Part shown: piece after piece, positions 32,066-40,404 of the stretch
How positions within the stretch are numbered: the stretch's first letter is position 1
Layout: each line of letters starts with the position of its first letter
NCBI RefSeq assembly: GCF_014534645.1
Contig: NZ_JACVQF010000101.1
Location: 62,001-126,000 of the forward strand
DNA from: Streptomyces griseicoloratus
Lineage (GTDB): Bacteria > Actinomycetota > Actinomycetes > Streptomycetales > Streptomycetaceae
Length of the DNA: 64,000 nt
Direction: 5' to 3'
Position numbers and translations under genes: made by a program
Notes under the pieces: generated by a model
Told to the model about the DNA's origin: nothing
What the model saw: only the letters and a program-made list of their open reading frames with translations
Databases searched by the model: none

Positions 32066-32321
32066 GTACGGGGGCGGTGAGTACGAGGGCTGAGTACGGG
32101 AGCGAGCGGGGCGGGTGCCGAGCAGGGCGGGTGGGGCGGGTAGGCTCCCCGGGTCCCCAGCCCCTGTGGCTCGGGGAGGCTTGCCGATACGTTGGGCGTG
32201 GACAGGGGAACCCGGCATCCCGGGCCCCGAGGCGCGTCACGGCCGGTGCCCACCGGCATGATGTTCCCCCGCGGCCCGCACACCGGCCGCGACACGTCGC
32301 CAGGCGAGCCGAAAGAGAGAC

Positions 32322-32372
32322 ATGAGCAGGACATTCACGAAGGTCACAGGGCCCGTAGGAAGCACGGTGTGA
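32322..32372 (+). CDS. Possible 16-codon upstream reading frame before trkA
   Basis: ATG with GAAAGAGAG upstream, encoding MSRTFTKVTGPVGSTV and stopping 4 nt before the trkA ATG. The trkA start itself has no good ribosome site at normal spacing, so translation may be coupled through this frame. Weak evidence. Confidence 0.25.
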   Translation: MSRTFTKVTGPVGSTV

Positions 32373-32376
32373 CGCG

Positions 32377-33048
32377 ATGCATATTGTCATCATGGGCTGC
32401 GGGCGCGTGGGCTCCGCTCTCGCCCAGACCCTGGAACAGCAGGGGCACACGGTCGCCGTGATCGACCAGGACCCCACGGCCTTCCGTCGCCTCGGCTCGG
32501 CGTTCGGCGGCCGCCGGGTGACCGGGATCGGCTTCGACCAGGACACCCTGCGCGAGGCGGGCATCGAGGAGGCCGGCGCCTTCGCCGCCGTCTCCAGCGG
32601 TGACAACTCGAACATCATCGCCGCCCGCGTGGCCCGTGAGATGTTCGGCGTGGAGAACGTCGCCGCCCGCATCTACGACCCCCGCCGCGCCGAGGTCTAC
32701 CAGCGCCTCGGCATTCCCACGGTCGCCACCGTCCGCTGGACGGCCGACCAGATGCTGCGCCGGCTGCTTCCCTCGGGGGCCGAGCCGCTGTGGCGCGACC
32801 CCACCGGCGGTGTCCAGCTCGCCGAGGTGCACACCTCGACCGCCTGGGTCGGCCACAAGATCAGCCGGATCCAGGAGGAGACCGGCGTGCGGGTGGCGTT
32901 CCTCACCCGGCTCGGTGAGGCGATCCTGCCCAGCTCGCAGACGGTGTTGCAGGAGGGCGACCTGGTGCACGTGATGATGCGCACCGACGAGGTCGACAAG
33001 GTCGAGGCGGCGTTCGCCACGGGACCCGAGAAGGAGGGCGGTCACTGA
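32377..33048 (+). CDS. TrkA/RCK potassium-uptake regulatory protein (first of pair)
   Basis: A 223-residue cytosolic RCK protein. The N-terminal Rossmann domain has GCGRVGSALAQTL (GxGxxG, residues 7-12) and D30 for NAD binding. The TrkA_C domain (about 138-215) includes AEVHTSTAWVGHKISRIQEE. In actinobacteria such pairs (CeoB/CeoC) gate a K+ channel or transporter according to nucleotide binding. The stop codon overlaps the start of the next RCK gene (TGATG). The pair is divergent from the KimA-like transporter. Confidence 0.85.
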   Translation: MHIVIMGCGRVGSALAQTLEQQGHTVAVIDQDPTAFRRLGSAFGGRRVTGIGFDQDTLREAGIEEAGAFAAVSSGDNSNIIAARVAREMFGVENVAARIYDPRRAEVYQRLGIPTVATVRWTADQMLRRLLPSGAEPLWRDPTGGVQLAEVHTSTAWVGHKISRIQEETGVRVAFLTRLGEAILPSSQTVLQEGDLVHVMMRTDEVDKVEAAFATGPEKEGGH

Positions 33049-33725
33049 TGAGGGTCGCCATTGCCGGAGCCGGTGCGGTCGGCCGCTCGATCGCGGGCGA
33101 ACTGCTGGAGAACGGCCACGAGGTCCTGCTGATCGACAAGGCGCCGACCGCCATCTCGGTCGAGCGCGTCCCGCTGGCCGAGTGGCTGCTCGCCGACGCC
33201 TGCGAGATCACGTCCCTGGACGAGGCCGCGCTGCAGCGCTGCAACGTCGTCATCGCCGCGACGGGCGACGACAAGGTCAACCTGGTGGTCTCCCTCCTCG
33301 CCAAGACGGAGTACGGCGTTCCGCGCGTCGTCGCCCGGGTCAACAACCCCAAGAACGAGTGGCTCTTCAACGAGTCCTGGGGCGTGGACGTCGCCGTCTC
33401 GACCCCGCGGCTGATGTCGGCCCTGGTCGAGGAGGCGGTGAGCGTCGGCGACCTGGTCCGGCTGCTGCGCTTCAGCCACGGGGACGCCAACCTCGTCGAG
33501 CTGACCCTGCCGGAGGAGTCGGCGCTGGCCGGCACCCAGGTCGGCGACGTCCAGTGGCCCGAGGACACGTCCCTGGTCACGATCATCCGCGGCACCCGCG
33601 TGCTGACGCCGACCCAGGAGGACTCCCTGGAGGCCGGCGACGAGCTGCTGTTCGTCGCGGCGCAGGCCCGCGAGGAGCAGCTGGAGGACCTGCTGTCGGC
33701 GCGGCGGAGCGACGCGGTGAGCTGA
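33048..33725 (+). CDS. TrkA/RCK potassium-uptake regulatory protein (second of pair)
   Basis: A 225-residue paralogue of the preceding protein: GAGAVGRSIAGELLENGHEV is the Rossmann start and D28 (LLIDKAPT) the nucleotide-binding acid. The TrkA_C domain covers about 140-217 (VELTLPEESALAGTQVGDVQ). Its ATG shares an A with the upstream stop (TGATG), so the two are made together and probably form a hetero-oligomeric ring. No channel subunit (TrkH/KtrB) is in the window; the KimA-like permease is the only candidate partner here. A very strong hairpin follows. Confidence 0.85.
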   Translation: MRVAIAGAGAVGRSIAGELLENGHEVLLIDKAPTAISVERVPLAEWLLADACEITSLDEAALQRCNVVIAATGDDKVNLVVSLLAKTEYGVPRVVARVNNPKNEWLFNESWGVDVAVSTPRLMSALVEEAVSVGDLVRLLRFSHGDANLVELTLPEESALAGTQVGDVQWPEDTSLVTIIRGTRVLTPTQEDSLEAGDELLFVAAQAREEQLEDLLSARRSDAVS

Positions 33726-33738
33726 CCGCCGCAGGAGC

Positions 33739-33791
33739 ACATGACGACGGTGGGGCGCCCGGGGATCCCGGGCGCCCCACCGTCGTCATGT
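33739..33791. terminator. 25-bp perfect hairpin terminator
   Basis: Arms 33739-33763 and 33767-33791 pair perfectly around a 3-nt loop, 14 nt after the second trkA stop. It is one of the most stable hairpins in the window and can act on both strands (the convergent DUF3159 gene lies beyond). Confidence 0.85.
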
Positions 33792-33900
33792 CCGGCCCAG
33801 CACGCGTCGTCATGTCCGGCCGAGCACGCGTCGTCATGTCCGGCCGGGCACGCGTCGTCATGTCCGGCCGAGCACGCGTCCGCATGTACGGCACCGTACG
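33781..33900. repeat. 24-bp tandem repeat growing from a terminator arm
   Basis: Four near-identical 24-bp units at 33781-33804, 33805-33828, 33829-33852 and 33853-33876 (one or two differences each, unit core CGTCGTCATGTCCGGCC), plus a degenerate fifth to 33900. The first unit begins with the outer part of the terminator's right arm, so each copy could pair with the left arm. Confidence 0.85.
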
Positions 33901-33964
33901 GCCGAGCGTCTCTATGCCCCCACGAGCACGGCACCCCGCCGCCGGGCGGTGAGGCCGCCGGCGG

Positions 33965-34750
33965 TCACGCCTTGCGGTGCCTGCCGCCCGGAGAGTCGGC
34001 GGTGCCGCCCTCGCCGTCCGTGAGCCGCCGCAGCGAGTCCCGCTCCGCCTTCTCCTGCTCGGCCTTCTCCGCCGCCTCCATCTCCGCGAACACGTCGATG
34101 GGGGCCGGCGCCTTCGCCAGGAACACCCAGGTCAGCCAGACGGCGAGCAGGAAGGGCGGGATCTTCAGGGTGACCAGGACCCAGCCGAGCTGCTCGGTGT
34201 CGGCCCACCAGTACAGCGGGAAGAGGATCGCGCACTTGGCGAGCAGGATCAGGCCCCAGGCCCAGCTGGCCTTCGCGTACGCCTTCTTGCGGCCGGGGTT
34301 GCGGGTGCGCCAGGAGAGGTTCTCCTTGAAGACCGGGCCGAGGATCAGACCGATCAGCGGCACGCCGGCCAGGGTCGTGATGATGTACGCCAGGCCCAGG
34401 CCCAGCGTGTAGAGCATGCCGGGCAGGTAGAAGTTCTTGGCGTTGTCGGTCATCATCGCGAAGACGACGCCGAAGGCGACCCCGAAGACGCCGCTGAAGG
34501 CGTGCTTGACGGTGTCCTTCATCGCCAGGCGGACCACGACCAGCACCAGCGACACGCCGAGGGCCGCGATCGCCGACAGGTGCAGGTTGTTGTTGATCGT
34601 GTAGATGGTGACGAACAGGAGACCCGGCAGGACCGTCTCGATCATGCCCCGGACGCCACCGAAGGCTTCGAAGAGCGCGGCCTCCGTCACCGCCCGCGCG
34701 TCGCCCGCTTCCGCTTCAGTGTCTCCGGTCGGCTTGTCGAGGGACGTCAC
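33965..34750 (-). CDS. DUF3159 integral membrane protein
   Basis: A 261-residue membrane protein starting at GTG 34750. A soluble N-terminus is followed by about five or six transmembrane helices (for example TVLPGLLFVTIYTINNNLHL and WGLILLAKCAILFPLYWW) and a charged C-terminal tail. It corresponds to the actinobacterial DUF3159 family, whose function is unknown. It lies 3 nt downstream of an OB-fold gene, the usual pairing in Streptomyces. Confidence 0.8.
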   Translation of the reverse strand: MTSLDKPTGDTEAEAGDARAVTEAALFEAFGGVRGMIETVLPGLLFVTIYTINNNLHLSAIAALGVSLVLVVVRLAMKDTVKHAFSGVFGVAFGVVFAMMTDNAKNFYLPGMLYTLGLGLAYIITTLAGVPLIGLILGPVFKENLSWRTRNPGRKKAYAKASWAWGLILLAKCAILFPLYWWADTEQLGWVLVTLKIPPFLLAVWLTWVFLAKAPAPIDVFAEMEAAEKAEQEKAERDSLRRLTDGEGGTADSPGGRHRKA

Positions 34751-34753
34751 CGG

Positions 34754-35152
34754 CTACTCCCGTCCGAGGGGTCGCAGTTCGTATTTCGGGTTGAAGAGCA
34801 CCCGGCGGCCCCGGCTCATCGAGATCCGGCCCGATGCGATGAGCTTGCGCCCCGGCTCTATGCCGACGATCGAGCGCCTGCCCAGCCACACCACGTCCAG
34901 CGCGGCGGAGCCGTCGAACAGCTCGGCCTCCAGGGCCGGGACTCCCGCGCGTGGTCGGAGGGTGACCGTGCGCAAGGTACCAGTAACCGTGACGATCTGC
35001 CGGTCCTGGCAGTCACCGATACGTGTACAGCCGGCGGTCTCGGCGTCCTCCCGCAGCTCCTCGGACTCCAGGTCCTCCTGCGATGAGGAGAGCCGGTCGA
35101 GCATGCGCCGGAACCGGCCCACCGGCTTGTCGGAACGAGGAACAGCACTCAT
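34754..35152 (-). CDS. OB-fold nucleic-acid-binding protein
   Basis: About 132 residues from the ATG at 35152 (MSAVPRSDKP); an ATG seven codons earlier is possible. A charged N-terminal helix is followed by an OB-fold barrel (about 45-130) with the pattern QIVTVTGTLRTVTLRPRAGV, FDGSAALDVVWLGRRSIVGI and a final strand VLFNPKYELRPL. Small OB-fold proteins of this type may bind single-stranded nucleic acid. It sits 3 nt before the DUF3159 membrane gene, implying an operon. Its role is unknown. Confidence 0.75.
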   Translation of the reverse strand: MSAVPRSDKPVGRFRRMLDRLSSSQEDLESEELREDAETAGCTRIGDCQDRQIVTVTGTLRTVTLRPRAGVPALEAELFDGSAALDVVWLGRRSIVGIEPGRKLIASGRISMSRGRRVLFNPKYELRPLGRE

Positions 35153-35215
35153 ATCTGAAGCGTACCGGGGCATGCCAAGCGGCTGGCACCCCCTCCGGGG
35201 CCGGTATCGGAATGC

Positions 35216-35932
35216 TCACTTCTCGAACCGGTACCCCATGCCCGGCTCGGTGATGAAGTGCCGCGGATGCGACGGGTCCGCCTCCAGCTTGCGGCGCAGC
35301 TGCGCCATATAGACCCGCAGGTAGTTGGTCTCCGTCCCGTACGACGGCCCCCACACCTCCTGGAGCAGCTGCTTCTGGCCGACCAGCCGGCCGGTGTTGC
35401 GCACCAGCACCTCCAGCAGATGCCACTCGGTGGGCGTCAGCCGTACGTCCTTCCCGGCCCGGTTCACCTTCTTCGCGGCCAGGTCGACGGTGAACTGCTC
35501 GGTCTCCACGATCACGTCGTCCCCGTCGGCCGGCACCGGCTCGGCCCGGCGGACGGCGGCGCGCAGCCTGGCCAGCAGCTCGTCCATGCCGAAGGGCTTG
35601 GTGACGTAGTCGTCGGCGCCCGCGTCCAGCGCCTCGACCTTCTCGTCGGAGGAGTGCCGGGCGGACAGCACCAGGATCGGCACCCGGGTCCAGCCGCGCA
35701 GGCCCCTGATCACCTCGACGCCGTCCATGTCGGGCAGGCCCAGGTCGAGCACGACCACGTCGGGGTGACGGGCGGCGGCGAGCCGGAGGGCGGTGGCGCC
35801 GTCGTGGGCGGCGTCGACCTCGTAGCGGCGCGCCTTGAGGTTGATCACGAGGGCGCGGACGATCTGCGGCTCGTCGTCTATCACGAGCACCCTCGTGGGG
35901 GCCTGGGGAGTCCCCCCGGTCGGGCTCAGCAT
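35216..35932 (-). CDS. kdpE: Response regulator KdpE
   Basis: A 238-residue OmpR-type regulator. The receiver domain (about 14-125) has the acidic pocket DDE at 19-21, phospho-acceptor D63 (VVVLDLGLPDMDG) and K115 region (TKPFGMDEL). The winged helix DNA-binding domain (about 145-235) ends in HFITEPGMGYRFEK. The sequence and the overlap of its start with the kdpD stop (7 nt) identify it as KdpE, normally the activator of kdpFABC. No kdpFABC genes are present in the window, so its target lies elsewhere. Confidence 0.88.
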   Translation of the reverse strand: MLSPTGGTPQAPTRVLVIDDEPQIVRALVINLKARRYEVDAAHDGATALRLAAARHPDVVVLDLGLPDMDGVEVIRGLRGWTRVPILVLSARHSSDEKVEALDAGADDYVTKPFGMDELLARLRAAVRRAEPVPADGDDVIVETEQFTVDLAAKKVNRAGKDVRLTPTEWHLLEVLVRNTGRLVGQKQLLQEVWGPSYGTETNYLRVYMAQLRRKLEADPSHPRHFITEPGMGYRFEK

Positions 35933-38472
35933 GTGGCCTGCCTTTCTGCTGTCGTGGTGCCGAGGAGTTCAGGGGTGGTGCCCGCCGCGCGGAGGCTGAG
36001 GACCATGGTGAGGCCGCCGCCGGGGGTGTCCTCGGCGTTGAGGGTGCCGCCCATGGCCTCGGCGAAGCCGCGGGCCACGGCCAGGCCGAGGCCGACGCCG
36101 GCGCCGCGCGGGGCGTCGCCGTAGCGCTGGAAGGGCTCGAAGATACGGTCCTTCGCGTCGTCCGGCACCCCCGGCCCCCGGTCGACGACCCGGACCTCGA
36201 CGCGGTCGCCGAGTGCGCTGGCGGAGACGAGGACGGTCCGGCCGGCCGGACTGTACTTGACGGCGTTCTCCACCAGGTTGGCCATCGACCGTTCCAGGAG
36301 CCCGGCGTCCACGGCGACCATCGGCAGCGTTTCGGGGATGTCCAGCTCGACGCTTCCCTCGGGCACCCCGCCGAGGGCCATCGGGACCACCTCGTCGACG
36401 TCGATCTCGCGGATCAGCGGGGTGACGGTGCCGGTCTGCAGACGGGACATGTCGAGCAGGTTGCCCACGAGGTGGTCGAGGCGGTCGGCGCCGTCCTCGA
36501 TGCCCTCCAGCAGCTCCGCCTGATCCTCCTCGGACCAGGCCACGTCGTCGGACCTGAGACTCGTCACCGCCGCCTTGATCCCGGCGAGCGGCGTTCGCAG
36601 GTCATGGCTGACGGCGGCCAGCAGGGCCGTGCGGATGCGGTTGCCCTCGGCCAGCGCGCGGGCCCGGTCGGCCTCCTCGCGCAGCCTCTGCCGGTCCAGT
36701 ACGACGGCGGCCTGGGCGGCGAAGGCGGCCAGCACCCGGCGGTCCTCGGCGGGCAGGACGCGGCCCGTCAGCGCGAGGGCCATGTGGTCCCCGACCGGCA
36801 TGTCCACGTCGGCGTCCTCGGGCCGCTCCACGGCGGGGCCGAGGCCGGCCCGGCCGGCGCAGGTCCAGGGCGCCACGTCGCCCTGCCGTTCCAGCAGGGC
36901 GGCGGACTCCATGCCGAAGGTCTCGCGGACCCGTTCCAGCAGCGCCTCCAGGCTGGTCTCGCCGCGCAGGACGCTGCCGGCGAGGAAGGACAGGATCTCC
37001 GACTCCGCGCGCAGCCGGGCGGCCTGGTGGGTGCGGCGGGCCGCGAGGTCGACCACCGAGGCCACGGACACCGCGACGCCCACGAATATCGCCAGGGCGA
37101 GGATGTTCTTCGGGTCGGCGATGGTGATGCGGTTGACCGGCGGTGTGAAGAACCAGTTCAGCAGCAGGGACCCGATCGCGGCGGAGGCGAGCGCCGGGTA
37201 CAGGCCGCCGAGCAGGGCGGCGGCCACGGTCAGCGCCAGGTAGAGCAGGACGTCGTTGGCGAGCCCGAGGTGGACGGTGTTCAGCAGCAGCGTCAGCAGC
37301 AGCGGGCCGACGAGGCCGGCGGCCCAGCCCCAGACGATCCGGGAGCGCCCGAGGCGCGCGCCCCTGGCCACGGGCAGCCCGCGCCCCTTGGCGACCTCCT
37401 CGTGGGTGACGATGTGGACGTCCAGGTCGGGGCCGGACTCGCGGGCGACGGTGGCGCCGACGCCGGGCCCGAAGACGTACTGCCAGGTCTTGCGCCGGGA
37501 GGAGCCGAGGACGATCTGGGTGGCGTTGACGCCGCGCGCGAAGTCGAGCAGGGCGACCGGTATGTCGTCGCCGACCACGTGGTGGAAGGTGCCGCCCAGG
37601 TCCTCGACCAGGGTCCGCTGCACCGCGAGTTCCTTCGGGGAGGCCGAGGTCAGTCCGTCGCTGCGGGCGATGTACACGGCCAGCACCTCCCCGCCCGCCC
37701 CCTTCTCCGCCAGCCGCGCGGCCCGTCGTATCAGCGTCCGGCCCTCCGGACCGCCGGTCAGCCCGACCACGATCCGCTCGCGCGAGCCCCAGATCTTCGA
37801 CACCCGGTGCTCGCTGCGGTACTGCTTCAGGTACTCGTCGACCCGGTCGGCGACCCACAGCAGCGCCAGCTCGCGCAGTGCGGTGAGGTTGCCGGGCCGG
37901 AAGTAGTTCGACAGGGCCGCGTCGACCTTGTCGGGCTGGTAGACGTTGCCGTGGGCCATGCGCCTGCGCAGCGCCTCGGGCGACATGTCGACGAGCTCTA
38001 TCTGGTCCGCGCGCCGCACGACCTCGTCCGGGACGGTCTCCTGCTGGCGCACCCCGGTGATCGACTCGACCACGTCGCCGAGTGACTCCAGGTGCTGGAT
38101 GTTGACCGTCGAGATCACGTCGATCCCGGCGGCCAGCAGCTCCTCCACGTCCTGCCACCGCTTGGCGTTGCGCGTGCCGGGCACGTTGGTGTGCGCCAGT
38201 TCGTCGACCAGGGCCACTCGGGGGGCGCGGGCCAGCACGGCGTCGAGGTCCATCTCCGTGAACACCGCGCCGCGGTACTCCAGCTCCCGGCGCGGCACCT
38301 GCTCGAGGCCGTGCAGCAGCACCTCGGTGCGTGGCCGGTCGTGGTGCTCGACGAACGCCACGACGCAGTCGGTGCCGCGCTCCACCCGGCGGTGCGCCTC
38401 GGCCAGCATGGCGTACGTCTTGCCGACGCCCGGCGCCGCACCGAGGTAGATCCGAAGCTTGCCGCGTCCCAT
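35926..38472 (-). CDS. kdpD: Sensor histidine kinase KdpD
   Basis: An 848-residue membrane kinase with full KdpD architecture. The N-terminal KdpD ATP-binding domain has Walker A GAAPGVGKT (11-19). A universal-stress-like domain covers about 230-355, four transmembrane helices about 380-480, and a GAF-like region about 490-595. HisKA follows with H623 in SHDLRTPL, then the ATPase domain with NAVKYS and GVGLGLAVARG. KdpD senses low K+ and osmotic stress and phosphorylates KdpE, its downstream partner here. ATG 38472 is the start. It lies near two other potassium genes but away from any Kdp pump genes. Confidence 0.92.
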   Translation of the reverse strand: MGRGKLRIYLGAAPGVGKTYAMLAEAHRRVERGTDCVVAFVEHHDRPRTEVLLHGLEQVPRRELEYRGAVFTEMDLDAVLARAPRVALVDELAHTNVPGTRNAKRWQDVEELLAAGIDVISTVNIQHLESLGDVVESITGVRQQETVPDEVVRRADQIELVDMSPEALRRRMAHGNVYQPDKVDAALSNYFRPGNLTALRELALLWVADRVDEYLKQYRSEHRVSKIWGSRERIVVGLTGGPEGRTLIRRAARLAEKGAGGEVLAVYIARSDGLTSASPKELAVQRTLVEDLGGTFHHVVGDDIPVALLDFARGVNATQIVLGSSRRKTWQYVFGPGVGATVARESGPDLDVHIVTHEEVAKGRGLPVARGARLGRSRIVWGWAAGLVGPLLLTLLLNTVHLGLANDVLLYLALTVAAALLGGLYPALASAAIGSLLLNWFFTPPVNRITIADPKNILALAIFVGVAVSVASVVDLAARRTHQAARLRAESEILSFLAGSVLRGETSLEALLERVRETFGMESAALLERQGDVAPWTCAGRAGLGPAVERPEDADVDMPVGDHMALALTGRVLPAEDRRVLAAFAAQAAVVLDRQRLREEADRARALAEGNRIRTALLAAVSHDLRTPLAGIKAAVTSLRSDDVAWSEEDQAELLEGIEDGADRLDHLVGNLLDMSRLQTGTVTPLIREIDVDEVVPMALGGVPEGSVELDIPETLPMVAVDAGLLERSMANLVENAVKYSPAGRTVLVSASALGDRVEVRVVDRGPGVPDDAKDRIFEPFQRYGDAPRGAGVGLGLAVARGFAEAMGGTLNAEDTPGGGLTMVLSLRAAGTTPELLGTTTAERQATC

Positions 38473-38596
38473 GGCCCCATTGTCTTCCGGTCACTGCTGA
38501 CTGCGCAGCGTCGACCTTACGGCCAACAATCCCGACATAACGGGGCGGGGTGCGGCGCCGGGGCCGTCATTGACGCAACTCTGACGCCCGCGGCGG

Positions 38597-39289
38597 TCAG
38601 GACTCGGCGATCTGCCCGTCGCGCAGCTCCAGCACCCGGTCGGCCAGGTCGAGCAGGGTGGCGTCGTGCGTCGCGACCAGGGCGGTGACCCGTTCGCTGT
38701 GGACGACCGCGCGCAGCAGCTCCATCACGGCGTGGCCCGTCTCCGCGTCCAGCTGGCCGGTCGGCTCGTCGGCGACGAGCAGCGCGGGGCTGTTGGCGAG
38801 GGCGCGGGCGATGGCGACCCGCTGCTGCTGCCCGCCGGACAGTTCGCCGGGCCGCTGGGCGGCGTGGTCGGCGAGGCCGACCAGGGACAGCAGCAGCTCG
38901 ACGCGTTCCTCCCGCTCGCGCGGGGCGACCCGGCGCAGCCGCATCGGCACGCCCACGTTCTCGGCGGCCGTGAGGATCGGGACGAGCCCGAAGGACTGGA
39001 AGACGAAACCGATGCGGTCCCGGCGCAGGGCGAGCAGCCCGTCCTCGTCCAGCCCGGCCAGGTCACGGCCGTCGACGGCGACCCGCCCGGCGTCGGGGAC
39101 GTCGAGGCCGCCGACGATGTTGAGCAGCGTGGTCTTGCCGGATCCCGACCGCCCCTTGAGGGCGACGAGCTCTCCGCGCGGCACCTCGAAGGAGACCCCG
39201 CGCAGGGCGTGGACGGCGGCGGTGCCGTGGCCGTACGACTTGTGCACGTCCTCGACCCGCACCATGGTCTCGGTGACCACCTGACGCAT
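38597..39289 (-). CDS. ABC transporter ATP-binding protein, MacB/LolD type
   Basis: A 230-residue ATPase from the ATG at 39289 (RBS GGGAGGG). Walker A is GRSGSGKTT, the signature LSGGQQQR, Walker B LLVADEPTG, and the switch histidine follows in VATHDA. The sequence groups with LolD/MacB-type subunits that power FtsX-like permeases. No permease gene adjoins it in either direction, so its membrane partner is either distant or lost. It is separated from kdpD by 124 bp on the same strand. Confidence 0.88.
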   Translation of the reverse strand: MRQVVTETMVRVEDVHKSYGHGTAAVHALRGVSFEVPRGELVALKGRSGSGKTTLLNIVGGLDVPDAGRVAVDGRDLAGLDEDGLLALRRDRIGFVFQSFGLVPILTAAENVGVPMRLRRVAPREREERVELLLSLVGLADHAAQRPGELSGGQQQRVAIARALANSPALLVADEPTGQLDAETGHAVMELLRAVVHSERVTALVATHDATLLDLADRVLELRDGQIAES

Positions 39290-39583
39290 ACGCCCTCCCC
39301 CGCCGGATCCGGGCGCCAGTATCGCCAGCGGGCGGGGGACGTTCAACGGTCCGGACGGGATCGTGCCGGGGACGGTCCGCGGGCCTGACGACGGGTGGGC
39401 GTCCGCCCGGCCCGGTCCGGGCCCGTGCAGGACGGGCGCCGATCCGGCAGTCCGCGGGCCGGCGCCTGACGGACGACACGGACCGGCGCCTCAGGGACTG
39501 CGCGGGTCGGCTCCCACCGCGTGACGGCGCCGGCCGAATGACGTCGGCCGTCCGTCGAAAGACAACGCCCCGCACATGACAAA
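39290..39583. other. Intergenic, no gene supported
   Basis: Together with the terminator that follows this makes a 361-bp stretch upstream of the orphan ABC gene. It is very GC-rich with short open frames on both strands but no start-RBS combination or homologous protein. Confidence 0.4.
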
Positions 39584-39621
39584 ACGGCCCGCGCTCCCGA
39601 GTGCTGCGGGGCGCGGGCCGT
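39584..39621 (-). terminator. Hairpin with T-run after the DUF3710 gene
   Basis: Perfect 10-bp arms ACGGCCCGCG (39584-39593) and CGCGGGCCGT (39612-39621), extendable by two to four pairs. Read on the minus strand it is followed by TTTTG, a classical rho-independent signal 30 nt after the stop. Confidence 0.8.
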
Positions 39622-39650
39622 CCTGCGCGTGCCTGCGGGGCCGGGGTCCG

Positions 39651-40403
39651 TTACCGGACCTCGGTGATCTCCGGTCCGCGCTGCAGCTGGCCCATGCCGC
39701 CGGAGAAGCGGGAGCCCTCCTCCTGCTGGACGCCCTCGGGGACCATCTGCGCGTCGTTCGGCAGCTTCAGGACGATCGGGTCGCGCGGCGCCATCGGGCC
39801 TTCGCCGCGGACCACCACGGTGTCCCGGAAGATCTGCTCCAGCAGTCCCGCGGCCTGCGGCTGCACCGCGCCCTGGCCGGAGATCACGCCGCGCAGGAAC
39901 CAGCGGGGACCGTCCACGCCGACGAACCGCACGACCTGGAAGCCGCCCGTGCCGTCCGGCAGCTGCACCGGCACCTGGGCCCGCAGCTCCCAGCCGAGCG
40001 GGCCCTCGACCTCGTCGATGATGCCGCCCTGCTGGGTGATGCCGGCCGCGATCTCCTCGCGCACCTCGCCCCAGATGCCCTCGCGCTTGGGCGCGGCGAA
40101 GGCCTGCAGCTGGATGGCGCTGTCGCGCAGCACGACGGTCGCCGCGACGATCGCGTCGCCGGCGACCTCCACGCGCAGTTCCATGCCCTCGACCCCGGGT
40201 ACGAACAGGCCGCCCAGGTCGACCCGGCCCTCGGCGGGGTCGCGGACCTCGGTGCTGTCCCAGGGCCCGTCGGGCCGCGGTTCGGGTTCGAGCCGCACCC
40301 GCTCGCCCTCGGTGTCCGCCTCGGTGTCGACGCTGTCGACGACCTGCTCGGCCTCGCCGGCCGCGTCCTCGGCGGCACCCTTCCTCTTGCGACGTCCGAA
40401 CAC
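39651..40403 (-). CDS. DUF3710 protein
   Basis: 250 residues from the GTG at 40403, which has GGAAGGA 8 nt upstream (VFGRRKRKGAAEDAAGEAEQ). An acidic, low-complexity N-terminus leads to the DUF3710 domain (about 55-235), with blocks such as GWELRAQVPVQLPDG and RFVGVDGPRWFLRGVISGQG. The family is conserved in actinobacteria directly downstream of dut; its role is unknown. The gap to dut is 1 nt, so the two are co-transcribed and probably translationally coupled. Confidence 0.85.
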   Translation of the reverse strand: MFGRRKRKGAAEDAAGEAEQVVDSVDTEADTEGERVRLEPEPRPDGPWDSTEVRDPAEGRVDLGGLFVPGVEGMELRVEVAGDAIVAATVVLRDSAIQLQAFAAPKREGIWGEVREEIAAGITQQGGIIDEVEGPLGWELRAQVPVQLPDGTGGFQVVRFVGVDGPRWFLRGVISGQGAVQPQAAGLLEQIFRDTVVVRGEGPMAPRDPIVLKLPNDAQMVPEGVQQEEGSRFSGGMGQLQRGPEITEVR

Positions 40404-40404
40404 G

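Noticed and set aside
33781-33900. CRISPR array
   Set aside because: The 24-bp units are directly adjacent with no unique spacers and derive from the terminator arm; no cas genes are present.
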